From Planococcus citri (taxonomy: Eukaryota > Arthropoda > Insecta > Hemiptera > Pseudococcidae): a stretch of DNA of 64,000 nt. Positions 48,501 through 58,817 of the stretch are shown in pieces. The stretch spans positions 66,030,001 through 66,094,000 of the forward strand of contig NC_088679.1 of NCBI RefSeq assembly GCF_950023065.1. Direction: 5' to 3'. A program made the position numbers and the translations under genes. Every line of letters starts with the position of its first letter. The stretch's first letter is position 1. The notes below the pieces were generated by a model. The model ran no database searches and was not told the DNA's origin. It saw nothing but the letters and a program-made list of their open reading frames with translations.

Positions 48501-49149
48501 TTCAAAACAAACCTTTTTGCTAAGATTTAAATTGAAAATTTCTTTTAAAAAAGTCACACCTCAATTTTTTGCTGTCTCAATTAATCCACATCTTCTAAAG
48601 AAATTTTCAAGTTCGAGAGAAATCGAAAATAATGCTGGAGGTTCCAGAATGGCTCGAAATGGAGAAATTAGAATCCAAAGAGTTGCTTTTGGACAAGATA
48701 CAACCATTCGTCCAATTCTTAAAAATTCTGCTACGAACCGGATTTTTTTGATATTTTGTTTTTTTCTCTTATAAATATTCTTTCAACAGCTAAAAAATAA
48801 GCCAAAACTCGATTTTAAGCTGCATAAATTGATCATTTCTATGCCTTCTGATCTTTCTGGAGAAATTTTGAAATTTTGGAGAAACCGAAAATCATGCTGG
48901 AGGCTTCAAAATGACCAGAAATGGTGTCAGGAGGAGAGAAACACGAGTTTATTGACCCAAGTTTTAGAAAAAGACTAGTTATTCCATGACTTACACTCTC
49001 GCTCAGGGGTGCGGTGATGGGGTATTCTTGACGAGCGATTCGTCGTTGACGATTTGGGGGGGGGCCGATTTTTTTAAAAATCATATTGTTTTGCTAAAAA
49101 ATGTAGTTCTCAGAACTTTCAACTCAAAATCAGTGGATATATTAATACT
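45591..49149. other. No gene seen; includes a CpG-rich unique island
   Basis: 46260-47300 is non-repetitive and CpG-rich, with several short open frames on both strands (46302-46586, 46568-46780, 46636-46857) but no domain or splice context. From 48200 the DNA is AT-rich, with GGAGGTTCCAGAATGGCTCG-like fragments (48637, 48898) related to the module in the 13282 foldback. Confidence 0.45.
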
Positions 49150-49870
49150 TGAGGCAAAAATGTTAAGCCCCCTCCCAATCAAATTGAGCCCCCCCAATCA
49201 AAATAGCCCTCTTCCACCCCACACTCAACCATTTTTTATATCACTCTGCTGCTTTAAAAAACTTCAACTTTTTAACTTGGAACTTTTCCTTAAAATTATT
49301 CAATTTATTTGATGTTTGTGCCAAAAGTGTAAGGCCCCCCTAATCTGAATGAGGCCCCCCCTCCACTCAATGTTTTTACGTTTTTTTAAATCTAGAATGT
49401 CATTACTTTTCATACTTACAAGTCAAAAACAAAAGTAAAAAAATTCACAAAAAATTAAACACGTATACAGAAGTATTCATGTAATAATTTTTTTTAACAA
49501 GATACGCGAATAAGCCTTAGATTTCAAAATGAGAGAATGAGACTTCATTCATCTGAACGGACTCCCCTCCATTTTTTGAATTATGCAGCTTCTGTTTTGT
49601 AAAAAAAACACGACAACTTCAAAACTTGGAACTTTTCTTTGAAACTATTGGATTTAGGTACTTGGTATTTGTGCCAAAATTGTAAGCCCCCCATTGGAAT
49701 AGAACCCCCCTCCTCAATTTTTTTACATACTTAAGACATGATTTTTTTTCCATCTCAAAATTTTATTGGGTACTTTTCATACAAATCAAAGATCAGAATA
49801 TAAAAATTTAAGTACACAGAAGTACATATATAATTTTTTTTGACAAGATACGCGAATAAGCCTTAGATTT
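49150..49870. repeat. Tandem duplication, period about 345 bp
   Basis: ACAAGATACGCGAATAAGCC occurs at 49498 and 49843, and AACTTGGAACTTTTC, TTGTGCCAAAA and GTAAGCCCCCC recur at matching offsets. Two diverged units, each with C-rich runs of 6-8. Confidence 0.75.
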
Positions 49871-50739
49871 AAATTGCCAGCTGTTTTATCATTTCTTGGT
49901 TAGAAATCCTCATCGCTTTTCAAACAGAAAATCACCATGCAAAGAGAGCCAATTATCGAGCATGGTAGATCCCAGTTGGCTTTTGATGATATTTTCAGTG
50001 GCGTAGCCAAGGGGTGGCGAAGGAGGCCATCAAGCCCCCCCAGCGAAAATTTAAAATGAAACATGAAAGAAATGGACATTTTTTCGTATTTGGGACCCAT
50101 TTTTTCGAAAAATTTTCGCTCTCGCGAAATTTACCGTTCTTTTCATAAAATCATCATGTATTACAAAAAATTTTCAGAAAAGTCCCTATAATTTCGATTT
50201 TTCATGCCTAAAAATTTGGTTTTGCACTTTCCTCTTCTGTTGCCGGGGGGAGGGGTCGTAGATAAGGGGGGCCATCCAAATGTACTAGGGGGGCGCTCGT
50301 CGTAGACGTAGGGGGTTCACCGCACCCCTGCTCTCGCTTACGCATAGGGGTGTCGTCAATTTGTGTAGTACCTAAGATGTCTTGTAACAATAATTTTGAA
50401 TAAATTTGAATTTGAATTTGAATTTGCAACCTTTTTGCACCTTTTTCCAACTTGAAAAAAAACAGGGGTTTCTAATTTTCCAACAGTTTTTAATTCACTT
50501 TGTTTCTTCGCTAGAGCACATTTCAATTGACTCAATTGACGACAGAAATTTTATGTAAAAGGCCCATAATAGGATTTCTCGATCTTCGAAAATCTCATTT
50601 TCAAAAATTTGCTCTTGCTTGACTTCAACCTGCTCAAATTTCTATGCGAAGGAGGAAAGTGTTCATTATTTAGTGCCTTTGCTCGTAGAATTCCCCAAAA
50701 AAGTGCTTACCTAATTTTTTTGACTTGATTGAGCAAGTC
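49871..50739. other. No gene seen
   Basis: Mixed sequence with GC-rich patches (50230-50340) and a (ATTTGA)n microsatellite at 50403-50426. Confidence 0.5.
50403..50426. repeat. (ATTTGA)4 microsatellite
   Basis: Four hexamer copies, directly visible. Confidence 0.9.
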
Positions 50740-51380
50740 CAATTGAATCGGTCAGTACGGAAAGGGGATAAGTCCATTTTTGCGTTTTTCAGGAATAACA
50801 AAAAACTGATTCATTCAAAAATCAAAAAATTTTAGTAAACAAACTTAAGGTCATTGAAAGAGGACCCCAAGACACAACTTTTAGCGCAGTTTCCAAAAAA
50901 AAATATTCACGTGCGCCGGTGCTGTTGCTGCCTAAACAAATGGGACTTAGACCCTTTCTGCACTCAATCGACAAAATTTCTTTTGAAATTTCTCGGGCAC
51001 GAATGGGGCTTTATTCTACATCTAAGTACATCATTTAGACTGCTATCTCGTTTAAATTGACCAAAAACCCCTTGAGTTCTAAGACTTTTTGCCGAAGTTG
51101 TTATTTTTTTTATCATTTTTCAGTTCAGAGATTAACTTAAATTTCAAAAAATGGTCTTCTCAAAAATGTTAGTTATTTTTCAAGGAATTTAAAACATTTT
51201 ACAAAAAAGTCATAAATGCGGATCCGCCCTTTTTCTGCGCCCAAATACCACTTTCTCGGCAGTTTTGCGGAAATCTGACATCACCAGTCGATCCGCCGTA
51301 CTTTGAAACCCCCATTTCCGCAAAAAATTTTTTTTTCAAAAATGTGACTTGTTACCTTTCCGTACTGACCGATTCAATTG
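50740..51380. mobile_element. Inverted-repeat DNA element with CAATTGAATCGGTCAGTACGG ends
   Basis: AATTGAATCGGTCAGTACGG (from 50741) and its exact inverse (to 51379) bound about 640 bp of sequence without coding potential. The first bases, AATTGAA, are shared with the element at 63021. No direct target duplication was identified. It lies only about 110 bp upstream of the recursive splice site. Confidence 0.7.
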
Positions 51381-51456
51381 TAACGATAATTTGTAGTCTT
51401 GTATTACCTATGATTAGCCAAATTTGTGGAGTACCTAATTAATACCTAATAATCAA

Positions 51457-51495
51457 CTAATCATGTTGTATATTTTTCTTTTGTTTCAGGTGAGT
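51457..51495 (+). promoter_or_regulatory. Recursive splice site (ratchet point) in the CELF intron
   Basis: A branch-point-like CTAAT (A at 51460) is followed 29 nt later by TATTTTTCTTTTGTTTCAG, and the AG at 51488-51489 is joined with no exon to GTGAGTACG (51490 on). This AG|GT fusion of a strong acceptor and a strong donor is the defining structure of zero-nucleotide recursive splice sites in long insect introns: splicing to the AG regenerates a donor for the next step. It lies on the same strand as the CELF exon, about 35.8 kb downstream of its donor, inside an intron of at least 48 kb. The sequence fit is seen directly; use in the cell is inferred. Confidence 0.78.
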
Positions 51496-51551
51496 ACGAA
51501 TTTTCGCCATAAAAGTAATAGAAATATATACCTAAGTACATTTGAGAATAA
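51490..51551 (+). other. Candidate RS-exon (cryptic, stop-containing) after the recursive site
   Basis: A second donor, AATAA|GTAAGTC, begins at 51552, so the recursive acceptor and this donor would define a 62-nt exon. Recursive sites in animals are often first recognised through such RS-exons. If retained after a phase-1 exon it would read G-E-Y-E-F-S-P and then TAA, giving a poison exon. Whether it is ever included is unknown. Confidence 0.45.
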
Positions 51552-53839
51552 GTAAGTCATTTTGAGATACGTATTTGAAATAATATTTCATTTAAATCGA
51601 TGAAGTGGGGCAATAGATGATTTTTACATCATTTTATTAAAATTTTAATATCGAGTGAGCTGCAAATTGAAAACTTTGCACCTCTTTTCGTCACTTATTC
51701 TGATCTAATTGAGTAGTGATCCATAATTTTTTTATATGAATTATGAACGAAAAAAGAGGAAAAATATGTAGTAACGTGACGTTTTTCTGAAATGTTTTTG
51801 AGGAGTGATTTATTGGGGAGAAATAAAATTTGCAAAAATTAAAATGAAGGGCGATGAAAAACCTCGAATGAATTCATTAATTAACTCAGAAAAGCCAGTC
51901 CTTCAGACTTCTCGTAAAATGAAAATAACTTTCACTTGGACAAAATAGATTGCGATGAAAACCTTGTTGCAACGTTGCCAAATGAGTATGGAAAATTTAT
52001 ACGAAAATTTCAGCACAGGATCTCGAAATCGTCATAAATTTGATTTTCATAATTTTTCAAACGAGTGCGATTTGAAACCGAATAAAATAGAAATTCACCC
52101 AATTTTTTTGAACATCGACTTCAATGGCGGAACATCATTGAACTTTGAAAAATCCTGATCGAAAAAATTGGAAAAAATTAAGTCACGTACCAAAAATTTG
52201 ACTAATACAGAACAAGAAATTCAACTCTCCTCAGCGTCATGGTTTTCTTAACCATCTTCCTCTTTATTAAATTTGGTCTAGACAGCTTTAAAAGGGTTCA
52301 TTTTTATAAATTATATTCGTAGGTGCTCCGTCACACTACTTCGGATGAGGTATCGTATCCCCTTCGTTTCGTTGTAAAAAAATGAGAGATTTTTCCCTTT
52401 AGAAAATCTTCGCGATATGCTTATGCCTTTGAATGCAAAATCTCTTATGCGATATTCGTCGCGTATGCTTTCGCCAATCACCTTTAAGCCGAGATCGTAA
52501 TAGAATATGTTGGCGAGGATTAAGCAGGGGGAGGAGGGTTGAGGGTATTAAAGAGTACGTTTCGATTACATATTTAATTGCATCGTTACCAACAACGCCA
52601 TGCCATGCCAGTGCCAGAATGCCACATACGATGCTGATAATGATGTCGCTTTTGAGTATATTATGTATTTCGGCGATATAGGATAATATTTTACCTTTTA
52701 GTATTGTTATAAGCTCGGTCGCAGCTCTTCAAAGAAAATTCGTATTTTATCTTGGTGCTTTTTCGTTGGTTTTTTTCCCTTCAAGATAGCACGTTTCAAG
52801 GTCACTATCATATTCGTTAATGTTAAAAATAAATTGCAGCAATTAAATCTTACAGCTGTAATGTATACTATCGTACGTACGAGTAGTGTGTGTACGTAAT
52901 ACGTACAGTACACCTATCAGTACAGTACGGTGCGGTGTATTGTGTGTTATGTTGACACTGTTGCCACGTTTCATTTATCAATGTGTATAAATTAAAGTCA
53001 ACGCGCGACGTAAAAGTGTCGAGAAGAGAGAGGCGAACGATATTATGTACGAGTACCTACATTACATACATATTATGTAGGTGATGAGGCAAATTGAGTA
53101 AATATGTTTCACATATGTGTGCGAATGTAAATCACGGTGTGCGCCTTTACACAGGTATACTATAGATGTAATGTAAATATGGCGAGTGCTGGGTGCAGAA
53201 AAAAAAAGAAGGAAATGAAGCATGTAACGCGCGCCATGCCAAACCGGGTAAGCTGTTGCGTCGTCGTGTTGCGAGTTAACCGGAATATTAATTAAATTAC
53301 TTCGGCTAGGTAATTGAAACAGGCGTTGATTGATTGGTAGCGAGGAAGATGATTCGATGGTGACGAAAACGAACGATGCCGCGTGCTCAGAAGTAGACCT
53401 TGAGAGGAAATGGTCAAAAACTCGTATCACCAATTGCATACGATATTTTGTCTCATTGCCTGCATAATGTATGTAGGTAGATGTACCTACCTGAAAAGGA
53501 TAAAATACTCGTGTTAAGTTTTTCTGAAAGTTGCTGCCTTGACGACTTTGAAATTTTCAAAAATTCACCAAAAATTGAAAATTGGTTTGTGGCTTTTGAC
53601 ATTTTGGTTGTTTGTGGAGGAGCAGGGAAAATTCTTTTGATAAAAATACAACTTTTTTGTGAGTAGAACCGGGAATTTCGAGTAATTCCTTTGAAGGCTT
53701 TTTTAGGATGGTTCAAACACCTACGAATGGTCAATTTTTATGCAATTTTGATTAAGTACTAAAATTTTCTTACTTTTTTAGAAAAAATGTTCAAAAATTC
53801 AATCAATAAGTGAATAGGGAATTCACAAAAGTATACACT
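51552..53839. other. No gene seen; unique intronic sequence
   Basis: 52200-53450 is CpG-richer and non-repetitive. The 125-codon - strand frame at 53062-53439 shows no domain or splice context. Confidence 0.45.
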
Positions 53840-54290
53840 TTATATTTTATCGAAGCCCATGTCTTTTGCTAAAATTGTCAAAGTGTACCTATCATCCAAA
53901 AATGGCAAAAAATTCCACATTTTACCAAAATTTCTTAATTATGTATTCTGGTTTCTTTCTAAAAATTACCCTAAAATCTTGTTTTTTATTCAAAAAAATA
54001 CCAACAAGTTTCACTTTTTAATCGAAAAATTGACTAAAAGAACTTATCCATTTCCAATAAAAATTTCAAAAAATGTATCTACCTTTTTTTTGCCAATAAT
54101 TGCCAAAAATTCGTGTTTTGCTTATATTGTCAGTCTTGCTTTTTAGCGAAAATTGTTCAAAATTTTCTGTTTACATATTTCAGAAAAATCCGAAAAGTTT
54201 TACTTTTTTCTGAAAATTGTTTGAAAGTTATGCTTATTGCCAAAAATTGTCGGTTTTTAGTTTTCTGCATTTGATAAAAAAAAATGCAAA
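53840..54290 (-). repeat. Minisatellite tract, GACTTTTTGGCAATTTT family, minus orientation
   Basis: Units such as GCTAAAATTGTCAAAGTG and TTGCCAAAAATTGTC recur for about 450 bp. Confidence 0.6.
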
Positions 54291-57200
54291 AGAATCGAAT
54301 CTTGAAAATTTTGAATTTTAAAGAATTACGAACTCTGAACTAACCAAAAATTCATGTTGAAAAAATAAAGGGGGGGGGGGTAAATGTTTTCTGAATTTCA
54401 CGTGTCTTCATAGTAAGCGAGATCAAAGTCATAAAAAGTCATCCTTCTGGTAAAAATTAATCTAATTAATATTTTAAAAATTGAATGATAATTTATCAGA
54501 AATTCAGGATTAGCTGGTATGACCTCCTCTCATTACTAAAAATCGCCATAAATTAGTAAAGAAAAATTAAAAAAAAAAAAAAAAACTAGCATTGAACAAA
54601 ATTTTGTGAACACTGCTCGAAAATTTGTTGAAATGCCAATTGGCTAAAAATTGATCAAACATTGTAAAAATTGAGGAAAATATCGCAAAAATGCTCAGTT
54701 TTTAAAAAAATTGTGGAAAATTACGAAAAATTGATTAAAAATATCGAAATTAAAATGAAATCGTGGAAAAATCACTTGGAGAATAATAGGTAATGAAAGT
54801 CGTAAAATTATCACAGAAATCACTTGAAAGTTATCAAAAATTGATAAAATTTAATTGATAACAGTGTCATCAATTCTGAAATTTTGATAAAATCTTGACG
54901 TGATGGAATTTTTTCATTTTTTTCCAGTGATCAGCTGAAAAAATTATGTAAGTAAAAATCACCCATAAAAATTGGTTTTCAAATCTACAGAATTTCCAAG
55001 TAAAAAAGGTCGTCCAAAAGTGGAAATTTGGTCATTCAAAAGTCATCAGAATATCATTTTTTTCAGTTTTTCGATTTACGTTGTAGACACATCGAAACGC
55101 TGAAGTTGATTTTTGGATTTTTTACGGATTTTTGAAAACTAAAAAAAATTCAAAAACCTAATTCAAGGGCGATGTTAAACTTTTTCATGAAATATAAATT
55201 TTTTTGAGCCAAGTGAACCAATGCGAATAATTCCTTCAATTCAATTCCATTTTATTAACAAATACTAGTTTTGGCTCATTCTGGAGCCTCCAGTTATTTT
55301 CCAATTTTTTCCATGAACATTAATAAATCACCAGAAAAGTCTAAAAATGAACTTCAGCACCTATAACTTGAATCGGTGCTTATCATTTTTGGCCCTTCCA
55401 TGAGCGATTTAAAATTTGAAAACTTGCAGGAGGCTCCAAAAAATTGAGGTTTGAGTCGAAGACCTTGAATTTCTCAGCTACAAAGTAGGTACAATGCATT
55501 ACATAGGTGAAGGAAATACCTACAATGCCTACAGTATGTGCTATAAAAGCGCGTTTATCATCACACGTGACCGAGTAACCATTTTTAAAAAAATACAAAA
55601 ATATACCTACATACTCGTATTTTTACGAAGGTGCTCGTTCGTTCTACTCGGTACTCCTATACCTGTGCTCGTTGACAATTATTTATTTTGTCGAGTTTGA
55701 ATCGAGCATTACAGAGTGCAGACGTACGGGTATTCAACACGCCCCTTTTGAGTTAACGTACTCGTAGGTTTGCCTGATAAGTACTTACTTACATAGATAC
55801 ACTCGTGAAATAAAGATTTAAACGTGTCAACTACACCTAGACCTACCTCGACCCTGTATTATTCTACATACATATAAGAATTTTTATTACATATAAAATC
55901 GACGACTATAGATGTTTATAGAGTAGGTTTATAAATATGTAATATGAGCTGGGACTCGGACCTGGCTATGGCTGTTTCCGCATATGAGTTTGATTTACGT
56001 TGACGATAGTTTGATGTTTGCAGTAAGTTACATATTTTTTCTATAAATGTGTAAAGTAGTTTGGAACGCGTAATAAAGGATTTCATTACTCAAATATGAT
56101 GATTTTTGGACTAGGAATGAATCTAAAATAACGTCTAAAATTAGCTTTGTACATGAATTGTTGCTTGTGTTTACGAGTACGAGTGTAGGAAACTCATACT
56201 CACCAAATTCATGTTCAGTGAATTAAATTGATTCAAGTGCACCTTTTTTTCAACGTGCAAGTAATTTTGCTTGCATTTTCAAAATTTGATTTTCTAGCTA
56301 GGTTTTTCATCAAAAATTGCTGAGGAATAAAGACTGACCTTAAAAAAAAAATTCAAATTAAATATGGTGCTTCGTTGATCGTTGATTTTTCTTGAATCCT
56401 GAAGCTTGAAAATTCGTGTTTGGAGTGTTGGGTTCTGGGAAGGGTCTTCATGCTCTCGAAATTTCGAAAACGAGTGAATTTCAGCCTTTTCTGCCCATTT
56501 TGCACCTTTGACACGGTTGAGGATGATTTGAATCATTTTCAGCTGTGTTTTGTGAGTTTTTCTGTAATATTCGATGCGTTTTTTTTTTTTCAAATTTTAT
56601 TAAAATCATTGATAATATTTGAGCGTTTATTTAATCGTAATTTTCTATAGTTTGTTCAATATTTGGACATTTCTGCGATATTTTGATTCAATTTCACATT
56701 TATCAAATTTTGGTAATTTCATTTATTTTTAAAATTTAAGGTTAAGTATTCAACAAATTTCTAAGCAATTCTGCGAAGTTCGGCCGATCGTGCTGATTTT
56801 TCACCAATTTATGGGTGGTAATTTTCTATGATTTGAGAAGTCTTTTGGCAAATTTTCCCGCAATTTCGGAAATACTTTCCTAAACTTAGAAAAATCTAGG
56901 GAACTTTTGCAACATTTTACTCAAATTTCGAGACCTTTTATCAAGTTTTGATCATTTTTTGAAGTTTCTATGTAAGTATGTAATTCTAACAAGTTTTGAA
57001 TGAAGTTTTAAACAATTGTTACAAAGTTTTAAGCAATTTGTCTGAAATTTCACTGATTTTTGGCAACTTTTAGGTACCTAGTTTTTATGCCAATTTTACC
57101 GTTTTTATGGTACTCAATTTTTCGTAATTCCGAGCAGTTTTTTTTATTTAGGCATGTTTAAACATTTTGCTCAATTTTTGCGATGTTTCATCAATATTCA

Positions 57201-57737
57201 GTCAATTTCAACTACTCCTATTTTCATGTGAAAGTTTACAATTTTTCAAGCAATTTTCGTAAAACTTTGTTCAAATAATAATATTTTTGAAAATTTATTT
57301 ACATTGATGATTTTAAATAAGTGAGAGGTCAATTTAACTGTTTTTTTTTGTGAATTTCTGTATTTTTGACAAATCATTATCATTCAAATTTGGAATTTTT
57401 TTTTGCTTCTTGATAACTATCAATATAATTTGAGCGACTAATGAAACATTTCATCCAAATTTTGGGAACCCTGCTGTTCAAAGCGTTTTTCATAGAATAA
57501 ATTTGGTTTCATCGGGCTCATTTAAAGGGGAAGAATTGAAATTATCAAACATTTTGAAAACTTCCATTTCAGCCATTTTTACACAATTTTGTATCCGCGA
57601 TGACTTTCTGGATCAAACGAAATAGATAAATTTTGATATCATAGAGGCTCATTTGTTGAGTAGGAGGAGGAGAAGAAAGGGAGTCAGAGGTGCATATCAG
57701 TCCAAAAAATTTTTAAAACCGTTCAAATTTGAATGAG
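54291..57737. other. No gene seen; AT-rich and degenerate repeats around a unique patch
   Basis: 54590-54960 is made of AAAATTG/GAAAAAT words with a G10 run near 54369. GGAGCCTCCAG-like fragments lie near 55283 and 55430. 55480-56200 is unique. 56640-57300 is T-rich degenerate repeat (CAAGTTTTGAACAATTT words). Confidence 0.45.
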
Positions 57738-58817
57738 CAGGGTGTCTACTGGAAAGGAAAACAAGGAAATAGCAAGGATTTCACTCGAGGTAGCAAGGAA
57801 GCAGGAAAATAGCACGGATTCTGACAATTTCTGTGTAATAGCAAGAATTTTTCAAAAAAGTTCCTCTTGAATTTTCAATTTCATGATGCATTTTCCATTT
57901 TTTTTCCTTGTAATTTTTCTCATTAAAAATAGTTGATTTCTACTTTTTGAATCATAAAATTTTCAAAAGGTTTCGCCCTCGCTTTGCTCGGGCCGAATTA
58001 TTTTGTTTCACAATTAATGGTCTTTAATTAAACAAGTCAAAAGTGAAAATTGAAAAAAAACATTCAAATAGAAAATAATGGTCTTATACTTCTTGAATTA
58101 TCAATTTTCAAAAGTGTTTGCCCTCACTTCGCTTTGAAATAGGAAGTTATAAAATTTCAGGGTTGTACCTCGAAAAACGCAAATTGTATTATGCAGCACA
58201 AAATAGCAAAAAGCAGTGGGAAATTTCTTTTAAAAACATCAAAAAGCACGAAATTTTAGCGTTTAAACTTCTTAACATGATTTTATTGCTCTAAATTCTT
58301 AAAATCTTGGCTCTTCTCTTTTCGTCTTAGATTCAATTTTCAAAGTTCAAAAGCTGAATAAATCACAAAAACGACGAAAAAAGGTACGAATTTTTGATTT
58401 CAGTAGCTACCTATACCAAGAAAAATCTGCTAATGTGACAAATAAAAAATAATTGGTGGGAAGGGGTGTGACATTTCGCTCTATCATTTATTGGACGCCA
58501 CTATTATCATTATATTATAACTTAATATTATTATGTTTCATATTTTTTTTTCAAATCGAATTGTTGTGAAGCTCATCTTTAGTTGTCTTCGTGTTATTAT
58601 ACATTTTTAATTCTTAATCAATAATCATGCCAATTTTTTTTCTTCGTAATGTTTCATCAGAATGAAACTGATTGAAAAAAACGTCAAGAAATATCCTACA
58701 AAACACACAAGGGGGGGGGGGTTGTCTTTTAAAACTCAAATTTGAAGCAAGGAAAATGGCGAAGAAAAACAAGGAAATAGCAAAAAATTTGATTTTTCAA
58801 ATCCAGTAGACACCCTG
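57738..58817. mobile_element. DNA element with CAGGGTGTCTACTGG inverted ends
   Basis: It begins CAGGGTGTCTACTGGAAAGG and ends AATCCAGTAGACACCCTG. Both ends are followed inward by AACAAGGAAATAGCAA repeats in the same orientation. The inside has the GC-rich module TTTCGCCCTCGCTTTGCTCG near 57969 and a G11 run near 58711. No transposase and no clear target duplication were found. Confidence 0.7.

Noticed and set aside
53062..53439. 125-codon - strand frame
   Set aside because: No domain, no splice signals; plausible by chance in a CpG-richer stretch.
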